A DNA stretch of 34,836 nucleotides, from contig ONYL01000042.1 of the NCBI GenBank assembly GCA_900322035.1, positions 1 to 34,836 on the forward strand, written 5' to 3'. The stretch is from an uncultured Prevotella sp. (lineage in GTDB: Bacteria; Bacteroidota; Bacteroidia; Bacteroidales; Bacteroidaceae). A model generated the notes under the pieces. It was not told the origin of the DNA. It saw only the letters and a list, made by a program, of their open reading frames with translations, and made no database searches. This document shows, piece by piece, positions 16,285-23,763 of the stretch (position 1 is the stretch's first letter; each line of letters starts with the position of its first letter). The position numbers and the translations under genes are program-made.

Positions 16285-16838
16285 TTGTTGCCTTTCAGTA
16301 TTTTCAATGCCTTATCGGTCAACCGGTACTTCTGATAACGCGAAGTTGGCTTGTCGGGAATTGTGCGCTCGATGAGTCCAGATTCCAAAGCCGGAACGAG
16401 AATATCTCTTCTGTATTGTCGCTTTGATGTCTTCTTAGCTGTTTCCATTAAAGTCACAATGCCTAATTCGCCTTGCCCGCTCTTAGCAACACTCAACAAC
16501 ATCTGGGACACATCTCGGACGTGTCTGGGACATATCTGGGACACATCTCGGACAATTTCGTCCATGACAGCATCTTGATCTGAAATCTTATCTAATCTGT
16601 CATTCTTGTCTTCACTCTCGCTCTCAGCCTTCTTGTATTTCATCGTCATACTCAGTACAGATCCATCAAATACCCATTGAGGTGTTGGACATCCATACTC
16701 CTTGCATGCAGCCAGCACTTTTTCTATGCCACGCCCCCATGATTCTATGAAGCCTGCACGGAAGAATGCATTTGCAATATCAGGATTGTAAGGAATGCTG
16801 ATGTGTTTGCCAAGCAGATTATTAACAGCAACCGACAA
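16281..16838 (-). pseudogene. C-terminal fragment of an AlbA_2/RecG-like ATP-binding protein
   Basis: The fragment has the hallmark PYNPDIANAFFRAGFIESWGRGIEKV of the RecG-like ATPase C-terminal domain found in Schlafen-type AlbA_2 proteins (COG2865), then a winged-helix-like tail (KTSKRQYRRDILVPALESGLIERT). Intact members are 400-500 residues; here 186 remain from a TTG start at 16838, and the whole AlbA_2 part is missing. The frame stays open a further 84 bases upstream to about 16922, reading through the end of the hairpin element, so the gene was cut by that insertion. A run of CGGACGTGTCTGGGACAT-type repeats (about 16500-16560) encodes VSQICPRHVRDVSQ. The proteins are usually regulators or phage/stress genes; this copy is unlikely to work. 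Confidence 0.7.
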
Positions 16839-16883
16839 ACCTTGTGGAGTGTGTATAGTCGCTAACCAAAACTGTGATTCAAT

Positions 16884-17114
16884 GGATATTTTCCGTGGAT
16901 TGGATATGTTGTTTCATTTCGTATAGTCCTGACTTCGCCAATGAGTAAATGGTAATAGAAAATCATGGGCAGGCTTGCCACCAAAGGTGTGGGTCTGAAG
17001 TGATGGGGAGGCCGTCGAGCTTGCTCGTAAGGCCACCCCATCACTTCAGACCCATAGCTCCTTTCCTTCCCCTTTTTTACATATAAACTTACCATGAATC
17101 CACGGAAAATATCC
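16884..17114. mobile_element. MITE-like element E3 with 18-bp terminal inverted repeats
   Basis: The ends GGATATTTTCCGTGGATT (16884-16901) and AATCCACGGAAAATATCC (17097-17114) are exact inverted repeats, 231 bp apart. Inside lies a perfect 19-bp stem (16990-17008 with 17036-17054) with a smaller CGAG/CTCG stem in its loop. There is no transposase gene. No clear target-site duplication is visible. The left end interrupts the RecG-like gene frame and the right end is followed by copy B of the 0.5-kb repeat. Confidence 0.7.
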
Positions 17115-17142
17115 GCTGTGCCTGAATTTCGGTATAATGTGC

Positions 17143-17274
17143 CTTTCCGGCACGCTCATCAACGACATCCGCCAGTCGCACTATCGCCGTTGCCTGGGCG
17201 ATGCAGTCTGGCTCGCCGTCTGCCTGTTTGTAGGATTTCTCTGTGTGAGTGGTTACTACAGCGTGTTGGGGTGA
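17143..17274 (+). pseudogene. 3' fragment of the small membrane protein gene
   Basis: The last 43 codons of the gene at 15319-15609 recur here (SGTLINDIRQSHYRRC to YYSVLG and stop 17272-17274) with a few substitutions. The 5' part is absent, so it cannot be expressed as a whole protein. Confidence 0.75.
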
Positions 17275-17456
17275 TGGAGTGGGGGATGGGCTGTCATTCA
17301 CAGCCCCCTCCAAGTTGAGAAACCACGGGTCACCTCATTTCGGTGGCCCGCACAGCGCCGTTGCTCTCCTCTATGCAGTCCCTCTCCCGTTGCTGTTGCG
17401 TGCGCCTTATGCGTTTCCTTTTCGTGAAAAGATTGCCAAAAAACGACAGAATCCAA

Positions 17457-17504
17457 AATTCTTATAAGATTTTTGGAATCGATTCCAAAAATCTTATAAG
17501 AATT
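17457..17504. repeat. perfect 48-bp palindrome, second copy
   Basis: Same sequence as 15793-15842 without the outermost base pair. The arms remain perfect although the flanks of the two repeats have diverged. Confidence 0.9.
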
Positions 17505-17605
17505 CCTCTCGCAATCCAGCTTCGGAGAAAAAGCGGTCTTCGTGCCTTAGGCTTGCATCACAGCAAGAAAAACCTTGAAACCAGGCTGGCGCGGTGTGAG
17601 ACGCT

Positions 17606-17639
17606 CGGGAGGTCCTCAGTCCGGATAGCGGACCTCCCG
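17606..17639 (-). terminator. hairpin downstream of polA
   Basis: CGGGAGGTCC (17606-17615) pairs with GGACCTCCCG (17630-17639), 28 bp after the polA stop. No T-run follows, so the terminator call is tentative. Confidence 0.4.
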
Positions 17640-17667
17640 GGCAGCGGAGCTCCCATCGCGATCATGA

Positions 17668-20436
17668 TCAGTGCGCCTCCAGCCAGTTCTTGCCCCAGCC
17701 GGCGTCGGCCACGAGGGGGACGCTAAGCTGGCAGGCTCCCTGCATCTCACTGATGACGATCTGCTCCACGCGTTCCTTCTCCTCTGGATAGACCGAGAAG
17801 TTGAGTTCGTCGTGTACCTGAAGAATCATCTTCGAACGGATGCCTTCCTCTTCAAACCGCTTATGGATGCGTATCATCGCAATCTTAATGATGTCGGCCT
17901 CTGTGCCCTGTATGGGGGCGTTGATGGCGTTGCGCTCGGCGAAGCCACGCACGGTGCCGTTCTTCGAGTTGATGTCGGGCAGATAGCGGCGACGGCCGAA
18001 CATTGTCTCCGCATAGCCTTTTTGGCGGGCTGAGGCGATAGCGTCGAGCATGTATTGGTGCACCTTGGGGAAAGTCTTGAAGTAGTCGTCGATGAGTTGC
18101 CGTGCCTCACCATTGCTGATACCCATGCGCTGGGCAAGACCAAATGCGGTGATGCCATAGATGATGCCGAAGTTGGCCTGCTTGGCCTTCTTGCGCTGTG
18201 CGTCGGTGACGGCTTCGAGGTCAATCTTCCATATTTTCGCAGCCGTTGCACGGTGAATGTCCTGCCCGGCACAGAAGGCTCCTATCAGATGTTCGTCACC
18301 CGAGAGGTGGGCCATGATGCGCAGCTCTATCTGACTGTAGTCGGCGGAGAAGAAGAGACACCCCGGCTCCGGGACGAAGCACTTGCGTATCTCCTTGCCG
18401 TCGTCGGTGCGCACGGGGATGTTCTGCAGGTTGGGGTCGCTCGACGAGAGCCGGCCGGTGGCGGTCAGCGCCTGGTTGAATGAGGTGTGGATGTGGCCCG
18501 TACGCTTGTTGATGAGCTTTGGCAGTGCGTCGACATAAGTGCTCAAGAGTTTTTTCATTCCTCGGTAGTTGAGGATGTCCTGCACGATCGGCGCCTTGGT
18601 AGCCACACTTTGCAGCACTTCCTCCGAAGTGACATATTGTCCGGTGCGCGTCTTCTTAGGCTTGTCAAGAATGTGCATCTTGTCGGGCGCAAACAGGATG
18701 TCCCCCACTTGTTTGGGCGAAGAGATGTTGAATCGCTCACCAGCTTCCGTGTATACCCGCTGCTCATAGTCGTTCATACGTTCGGTGAAAATTCTCGACG
18801 TTTCTTTCAGTGCCTCCGTGTCGATGCACACACCGTTCATTTCCATGTCGGCCAACACCGGCACGAGGGGCATCTCGATGTCTTCAAACAGTTTTGCACC
18901 TTCCACCTCCTTGAGCTTGGGCTGGAGAGCGTTTTTCAGTTTCAGGGTAACATCGGCGTCTTCTGCCGCATACTCATAAATCTCCTCTGCCTTGAGGTCG
19001 GCCATATTCTTTTGGCCTTTCCCCTTCGGACCGATCAGTTTCTCTATATGTATGGTCTTGTAGTGGAGTAGTTGCTCGGCCATGTCGTCCATGTTGTGTT
19101 TCAATTCGGGCTGGATGATGTAATGGGCCAGCATAGTGTCCCACATCTTCCCGCCGATGCGCACGCCATAGTTGCAGAGTACCTCATAATCGTACTTGAT
19201 ATTCTGCCCGACTTTCAAGATGGAAGGCTCTTCATATAGCGTTTTAAATATATTAACAATACGCAATGCTTTTTCACGGTCTTTGGGAATTGCCACATAA
19301 AACGCCTTATTTTCTTCCACCGAAAAGCTTAATCCGACCAGTTCGGCATCAATGGCATTCGTCGATGTGGTTTCCGTATCCAGACTGACAATTTGTTTTG
19401 TCATTAAAAAATCACATAGCTTTTGCGCATCTTCTTCTGTTTCAATCAGTTTGTATTCATGAGCGATGTCTTTAAGGCTCTGAAAACTCTGATTTTTATC
19501 TTCTTCTTGAGGGTCGGCTGCTAATAGGGAGAAAATATCCGGCTCGTTATTAACTTTATTTTGCGATTCGATAGGCTTGTTAACAAACTTCGATAAAAGG
19601 CGTTTAAACTCCAATTCTCCGAAGATTTTGGTCAGTTCGCTCTCGTCGGGGCTTTTCACTTTCATCTCGTCGAGTTTCAGTTCTATGGGAACGTCGGTAC
19701 GGATGGTGGCCAGGAATTTTGACATCTTGATGTCGTCGACGGCTCCCTCCACTTTTTCCTTCATCTTTCCTTTGAGTTGGTCGGTATGTTGGAGTAGGGC
19801 ATCGACGCTTCCGAACTCATTGATGAGTTTGACCGCTGTTTTCTCGCCCACTCCCGGACAGCCGGGGAAGTTGTCGGCAGAATCACCCATGAGGGCCAGT
19901 AGGTCGATCACCTGATCGGGGGTGCTGATGCCGTATTGACTGGTCAGGGCTGTCTTGTCGATAACATCGTAACCTCCGCCGTGCCGGGGTTTGTACATCA
20001 TGACATTGTCGCTGACCAACTGGCCATAGTCTTTATCGGGAGTGAGCATGAAGGTTTTCACTCCCGCCAGTCCGGCTTTTGTAGCGAGTGTCCCAATGAC
20101 GTCGTCGGCCTCAAAGCCGTCGGCCTGGTAGACAGGGATGCGAAGCGCCTTGAGAATGTCCTTGATCCAGGGCACGCTCTGCTTGATATCCTCCGGAGTC
20201 TCGTCGCGCTGCGCCTTGTAGGCGGGGAACGCTTCGTGGCGGAAGGTCTTGCCATGGTCGAAGGCCACGCCTAAATACGTGGGCTTTTCCTTCTGCATGA
20301 TTTCCTGAAGTGTGTTGCAAAATCCCATGATGGCAGAGGTGTTCATCCCTTTGGAGTTGAGGCTGGGATGTTTCAGAAATGCATAGTAGGAGCGGAATAT
20401 AAGCGCGTAAGCGTCTATCAGAAAGAGTTTTTCCAT
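17668..20436 (-). CDS. polA: DNA polymerase I
   Basis: The 922-residue family A polymerase removes RNA primers and fills gaps in replication and repair. The N-terminal 5'-3' exonuclease domain (LFLIDAYALIFRSYYAF, FEADDVIGTLA, LMGDSADNFPG) is complete. The 3'-5' proofreading domain keeps its acidic residues: SLDTETTST near residue 353, NIKYDYEVL and YAAEDADVTL, so unlike some family members it should proofread. The polymerase motifs are A (DYSQIELRIMAHLSGD, near 698), B (RKKAKQANFGIIYG) and C (QVHDELNF, near 874). The C-terminal end (GWGKNWLEAH) is normal. It is divergent from the polyprenyl synthase gene. Its downstream flank is the duplicated 0.5-kb region. Confidence 0.97.
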   Translation of the reverse strand: MEKLFLIDAYALIFRSYYAFLKHPSLNSKGMNTSAIMGFCNTLQEIMQKEKPTYLGVAFDHGKTFRHEAFPAYKAQRDETPEDIKQSVPWIKDILKALRIPVYQADGFEADDVIGTLATKAGLAGVKTFMLTPDKDYGQLVSDNVMMYKPRHGGGYDVIDKTALTSQYGISTPDQVIDLLALMGDSADNFPGCPGVGEKTAVKLINEFGSVDALLQHTDQLKGKMKEKVEGAVDDIKMSKFLATIRTDVPIELKLDEMKVKSPDESELTKIFGELEFKRLLSKFVNKPIESQNKVNNEPDIFSLLAADPQEEDKNQSFQSLKDIAHEYKLIETEEDAQKLCDFLMTKQIVSLDTETTSTNAIDAELVGLSFSVEENKAFYVAIPKDREKALRIVNIFKTLYEEPSILKVGQNIKYDYEVLCNYGVRIGGKMWDTMLAHYIIQPELKHNMDDMAEQLLHYKTIHIEKLIGPKGKGQKNMADLKAEEIYEYAAEDADVTLKLKNALQPKLKEVEGAKLFEDIEMPLVPVLADMEMNGVCIDTEALKETSRIFTERMNDYEQRVYTEAGERFNISSPKQVGDILFAPDKMHILDKPKKTRTGQYVTSEEVLQSVATKAPIVQDILNYRGMKKLLSTYVDALPKLINKRTGHIHTSFNQALTATGRLSSSDPNLQNIPVRTDDGKEIRKCFVPEPGCLFFSADYSQIELRIMAHLSGDEHLIGAFCAGQDIHRATAAKIWKIDLEAVTDAQRKKAKQANFGIIYGITAFGLAQRMGISNGEARQLIDDYFKTFPKVHQYMLDAIASARQKGYAETMFGRRRYLPDINSKNGTVRGFAERNAINAPIQGTEADIIKIAMIRIHKRFEEEGIRSKMILQVHDELNFSVYPEEKERVEQIVISEMQGACQLSVPLVADAGWGKNWLEAH

Positions 20437-20499
20437 AATTTATTTGTAATATTGGTGTAAAATTACTAAAAAAAAGCCACATATATCCGATTAATTCAC

Positions 20500-20507
20500 T
20501 AATTTTG
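20500..20507 (+). promoter_or_regulatory. -7 box of the polyprenyl synthase gene
   Basis: TAATTTTG fits the -7 consensus and would give a leader of about 15 nt before ATG 20527. No TTG stands at the right distance upstream. A reverse -7 box, TAAATTTG, lies at 20518-20511 and could serve polA. Confidence 0.4.
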
Positions 20508-20526
20508 TAACAAATTTACTTTCGTC

Positions 20527-21504
20527 ATGGATTATATCTCAGTCATCAAGCAACCCATAGAGTCAGAACTGGATGATTTTGTCCAGCTTTTCAACGAATC
20601 TTTGTCACACACCAATGGCCTTTTGCAGCAGGTGCTTGACCATATTCGCAAACGAGCAGGAAAGCGGATGCGTCCCATGCTGATTCTGCTGATGGCGAAA
20701 AACTTTGGCCGTGTCACGGATGCCACGCTGCATGCGGCCGTTGGCCTGGAACTGCTCCATACGGCCTCGCTGGTTCACGACGACGTGGTTGACGAAAGTA
20801 AGCAGCGTCGTGGCCAACTCTCTGTCAATGCGGAATACGACAATAAAGTGGCTGTACTTGTCGGCGATTATATCCTCTCGACGGCTCTGCTCTACGTGAG
20901 CCGTACCCACAGCGAAATCGTCGTGCGCTATCTCTCAGAACTGGGGCGCACGCTGAGCAACGGTGAGATTCTCCAGCTCTCCAATATCCAGAATGAGGAG
21001 ATCTCTGAGCAGGCATATTATCGTGTGATTCAGCAGAAGACGGCCGCCCTCTTTGAGGCTTGTGCCTCCATCGGGGCCTTGTCGGCCGGTGCTTCTGAAG
21101 ACGATATCCATCAGGCAAAGCTCTTCGGAAGCAATTTGGGGATGATCTTCCAGATTCGTGACGACATCTTTGATTACTACGACAACAGCGATATAGGGAA
21201 GCCCACCGGTAACGACATGACAGAGGGCAAGCTTACCCTTCCCGTTATCTATGCCCTCAATACCACCCGCGATGCTGACATGTTGGCCTTGGCCCGGAAG
21301 GTGAAGTCGGGAGATGTGAGCCGTGAGGAGATTGAGCGTTTGGTGGAATTCACCAAGCAAAACGGAGGCATTGAATATGCCGAAAAGAAAATGTGGGAGA
21401 TCCATGCAGAGTCGGTGCATTTCCTTGAGTCAGAGGTGACGGATCCTGAGGTCCGTCGTTCCTTGCGAGGCTATTTAGACTATGTGATTGAGCGGACAAA
21501 GTAG
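20527..21504 (+). CDS. polyprenyl (all-trans) diphosphate synthase
   Basis: This 325-residue class I prenyl transferase condenses isopentenyl diphosphate onto an allylic primer. The two Asp-rich motifs are DDVVD (residues 85-89, in LVHDDVVDE) and DDIFD (212-216, in QIRDDIFDYYD), which bind magnesium and the diphosphates. Nearby GKRMRPMLILL supplies the usual basic residues. Overall similarity in shape is to IspB/HepT long-chain synthases, which make the menaquinone side chain; product length cannot be read with confidence. That fits the fumarate reductase operon in the same window, which needs menaquinone. It is divergent from polA and convergent with deoC, with a hairpin after the stop. Confidence 0.9.
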   Translation: MDYISVIKQPIESELDDFVQLFNESLSHTNGLLQQVLDHIRKRAGKRMRPMLILLMAKNFGRVTDATLHAAVGLELLHTASLVHDDVVDESKQRRGQLSVNAEYDNKVAVLVGDYILSTALLYVSRTHSEIVVRYLSELGRTLSNGEILQLSNIQNEEISEQAYYRVIQQKTAALFEACASIGALSAGASEDDIHQAKLFGSNLGMIFQIRDDIFDYYDNSDIGKPTGNDMTEGKLTLPVIYALNTTRDADMLALARKVKSGDVSREEIERLVEFTKQNGGIEYAEKKMWEIHAESVHFLESEVTDPEVRRSLRGYLDYVIERTK

Positions 21505-21534
21505 GGTAACAGACATTTTTGGCCTTGCATCATC

Positions 21535-21576
21535 ATACAGACAACGGCGGTTGACATCAACCGCCGTTGTCTGTAT
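21535..21576. terminator. bidirectional hairpin between the prenyl synthase and deoC
   Basis: Arms ATACAGACAACGGCGGTTGA (21535-21554) and its perfect complement (21557-21576) enclose a 2-nt spacer. It sits 30 bp after one stop and 79 bp from the other of two convergent genes. Confidence 0.6.
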
Positions 21577-21655
21577 AGTGATGGGTAACCTTCCCTTGTC
21601 CTGCAAGTTTCTCTTTATTAAGAAGGGCGCAGAGGTCGTCAGCCATTGTCTGCCC

Positions 21656-22606
21656 CTAAAAATACTTCACTTCTTTCCCTACGATCTCGCTGATGAGTGT
21701 GTTGGTGAGACGGCTTGTGCCCAGGCGGAACCAATAGTTTGTGAGCCACTTCTCGCCACATACTTCTTTGAGAATGGTGTAGTAGGTGAGGGCATCCTTC
21801 ACGGTGTTGATGCCACCAGCGGGCTTCAGGCCGATCTGTATGCCCGTCTTATCGTAGTACTCCTTAATGGCCTGGCACATCACATATACGCTTTCAGGTG
21901 TGGCGCCCGACTTTTCCTTTCCTGTAGAAGTCTTTATGTAGTCGGCTCCTGCGTACATGCTCAGCAGGGCGGCCTTCTTCACGTTGGAGAGTGAGCCCAA
22001 GTCGCACACCTCAAGGATGACCTTCATGGGCACTTCCTCACCGCACACTTGTTTCAGCTCGTTGATGTCGTCGCTGACGCCCTCGTAGTCGCCACTGAGA
22101 AATTTGCCAACAGGCATTACGATATCCACGTTTGTGGCCCCGTCGGCAACGGCCAGTTGTGTCTCGGCGATCTTCACCTCCATCCGGCTCTGTGAGCTCG
22201 GGAAGTTGCCGCAGACATTGGTGATTTCTACACCGTCGACTTCAAGACTTTGCGAGATGAGCTCGGTGAAAACGGGGTAAGCGCAGACGGCCGCCACGTG
22301 GGGTAGGTCGGGGTAGTCGGAATCGAATTTGTTCACTTTTTCTACCATGGAGAGGATGCTCTCTTCTGTATCTGTGGTGTGCAGAGAGGTGAGTTCCACG
22401 CTGCCCAAGAGAAACTTCAATGTCTCCGGATTGTTGTTCTCCGGCAGTTTCTCCGTTACCAGTTTCTCCACAGCGGCCTTTACCTCAGCCTCGTCCACAT
22501 CTGTACTGTAGAGGCTTAAGGCCTGTTCGTATTTGCTCTCGGGTTGTTTCTGCTGCTTCTTTTGCTCATTCTCGTCGTGAATGACGATGTCTTTGATTTT
22601 TCCCAT
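21656..22606 (-). CDS. deoC: deoxyribose-phosphate aldolase
   Basis: The 316-residue enzyme cleaves 2-deoxyribose 5-phosphate to glyceraldehyde 3-phosphate and acetaldehyde in deoxynucleoside catabolism. The Schiff-base lysine is K225 in DYIKTSTGK. The second active-site Lys is K261 in GLKPAGGI, and D160 is in NVDIVMP. The protein is longer than E. coli DeoC (about 259) because of an N-terminal extension of about 60 residues with a charged, Gln/Lys-rich start. The start is ATG 22606 (MGKIKDIVI). A longer frame reaching 22741 overlaps the neighbouring gene and is not protein-like. It follows the MazG-like gene by 8 bp and so is probably co-transcribed with it and dtd. Confidence 0.93.
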   Translation of the reverse strand: MGKIKDIVIHDENEQKKQQKQPESKYEQALSLYSTDVDEAEVKAAVEKLVTEKLPENNNPETLKFLLGSVELTSLHTTDTEESILSMVEKVNKFDSDYPDLPHVAAVCAYPVFTELISQSLEVDGVEITNVCGNFPSSQSRMEVKIAETQLAVADGATNVDIVMPVGKFLSGDYEGVSDDINELKQVCGEEVPMKVILEVCDLGSLSNVKKAALLSMYAGADYIKTSTGKEKSGATPESVYVMCQAIKEYYDKTGIQIGLKPAGGINTVKDALTYYTILKEVCGEKWLTNYWFRLGTSRLTNTLISEIVGKEVKYF

Positions 22607-22614
22607 GTCGAATA

Positions 22615-22941
22615 TTATACTTTTAGTTTTGGATTGTTTAAATGTCTTGTGGCGTCGCGTTTCGTTTTTTTCGCCATGCTCTTCTTGAATTCTTCCGTGA
22701 GGTCTACTCCTGTTTGGTTGGCCAGGCAGATCAACACCCACAGCACGTCGGCCATCTCTTCGCCCAAGTTGGGCGTTTCGCCTTCCTTGAAACTTTGGTC
22801 GCCGTATTTGCGGGCGATGACCCGTGCCAGTTCACCCACCTCTTCGGTGAGGCAGGCCATATTGGTCAGCTCTGAGAAATATCTCACGCCATATTGCTTA
22901 ATCCATTGATCTACTTGCTCTTGCGCTTCTTTTATCGTCAT
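22615..22941 (-). CDS. MazG-like nucleotide pyrophosphohydrolase
   Basis: The 108-residue single-domain protein carries the all-alpha NTP-PPase pattern: EEVGELARVIARKYGDQ (E33, E34, E37) followed by GEEMADVLWVL (E61, E62, D65), which together bind magnesium. Such enzymes hydrolyse (d)NTPs or modified nucleotides to monophosphates and clean the pool. The substrate is not evident. It sits between dtd (69 bp upstream) and deoC (8 bp downstream) on the same strand, a housekeeping group whose order is common in Bacteroidota. Confidence 0.88.
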   Translation of the reverse strand: MTIKEAQEQVDQWIKQYGVRYFSELTNMACLTEEVGELARVIARKYGDQSFKEGETPNLGEEMADVLWVLICLANQTGVDLTEEFKKSMAKKTKRDATRHLNNPKLKV

Positions 22942-23010
22942 TGTTCTCTGTGTTTTTTAGGGGTGCTGGTGCCATTGGGGTGAATGGTGTCGTGGGGGAT
23001 GAGGTTGTAC

Positions 23011-23463
23011 TTATTCTTTATTTTTCGAGTCCATGCAGATTGTTACCGGGCCGTCGTTGACTAGGGCAACCTTCATGTCAGCTCCGAACTGACCCGTACC
23101 TACCGGCTTCCCAAGAAATTTGCTCAGACGTTCTACAAAGGTCTCGTAGAGCGGAATCGCAGTGGCGTGTCCGGCGGCGCGAATCCAGCTTGGGCGGTTG
23201 CCTTTCTTGTAGCTGGCCATCAACGTGAATTGAGAGACTACGATGATGTCACCCCCAGCCTGAAGGATATCGATGTTCATCACGCCGTTATCATCGTCAA
23301 AGATACGCAGACCGATAATCTTCTTCACCAGCCAGTCTATGTCTTCCTCGGTGTCGGCTTCTTCTATACCCAATAGGATGAGATAACCCTTGCCGATCTC
23401 AGACTTTACCATACCGCCAATTGTTACTGAAGCTTGGCTTACTCGTTGTATTACAATTCTCAT
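23011..23463 (-). CDS. dtd: D-aminoacyl-tRNA deacylase
   Basis: This 150-residue protein removes D-amino acids, and some achiral Gly, wrongly attached to tRNA. The two signature motifs are present: SQFTL (77-81) and NDGPVT (136-141, the cross-subunit NxGPVT loop with the Gly-cisPro pair). Length and N-terminus (MRIVIQRVSQASV) are standard. The start ATG at 23463 lies only a few bases after a -7 box, so the mRNA may have almost no leader. It is the first gene of a probable dtd, MazG-like, deoC operon. Confidence 0.95.
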   Translation of the reverse strand: MRIVIQRVSQASVTIGGMVKSEIGKGYLILLGIEEADTEEDIDWLVKKIIGLRIFDDDNGVMNIDILQAGGDIIVVSQFTLMASYKKGNRPSWIRAAGHATAIPLYETFVERLSKFLGKPVGTGQFGADMKVALVNDGPVTICMDSKNKE

Positions 23464-23468
23464 GTTTG

Positions 23469-23476
23469 CAAAGTTA
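23469..23476 (-). promoter_or_regulatory. -7 box of dtd
   Basis: On the - strand TAACTTTG fits the -7 consensus, 5 bp from the dtd start codon. A proper -33 TTG at 19-21 bp was not found. Confidence 0.4.
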
Positions 23477-23609
23477 GCAAAAAAACAGGGATCAGCCGTG
23501 TTTTTCTGTCCTTATTTATCCTTGTCGGCCAAAAATACAGCGTTCCGGCACAGGCTTTTTATCCGCGCTACACTGTGATTTCCTCCCTGGTTGATTGTCT
23601 ACTCATGCC

Positions 23610-23690
23610 GTCTCCCATATGGCGGCCCGCCGGCTTTCATTTGCCGGCCCGTGGGCTTTCATCTGCCGGCCCGTGGGGAGGCATATGGGG
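23610..23690. repeat. 22-bp repeat array, about four units
   Basis: Units begin near 23610, 23632, 23654 and 23676 with an exact 22-bp period; the middle ones read GGCTTTCATYTGCCGGCCCG. The pattern (GG, four bases, CAT-n-TG, then GC-rich half) is that of the array at 6231-6380. The rest of 23464-23763 holds no gene. Confidence 0.75.
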
Positions 23691-23698
23691 GACAGCGT

Positions 23699-23714
23699 GG
23701 AAAACCGGTTTTCC
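23699..23714 (-). terminator. palindrome downstream of uvrC
   Basis: GGAAAACCGGTTTTCC is a perfect 16-bp palindrome about 50 bp after the uvrC stop. It has no loop or T-run, so the terminator role is only possible. Confidence 0.3.
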
Positions 23715-23763
23715 GGTAGTGCCTGTCTAAGAAAAGCCTGTCCTTAGCCTCCTCCTCCCAAGA

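Larger units (their letters stand above)
17143..17641. repeat. 0.5-kb direct repeat, copy B
   Basis: Partner of 15478-16022. It keeps the membrane-protein tail, the palindrome and the final hairpin, and runs straight into the 3' end of polA, so its right side is probably the original junction, as the left side of copy A is. No intact gene lies between 16839 and 17667. Confidence 0.85.

Noticed and set aside
22607-22741. N-terminal extension of deoC to 22741
   Set aside because: It would overlap the MazG-like gene and encodes an Arg/Lys-rich, non-conserved stretch; ATG 22606 fits the spacing and family better.
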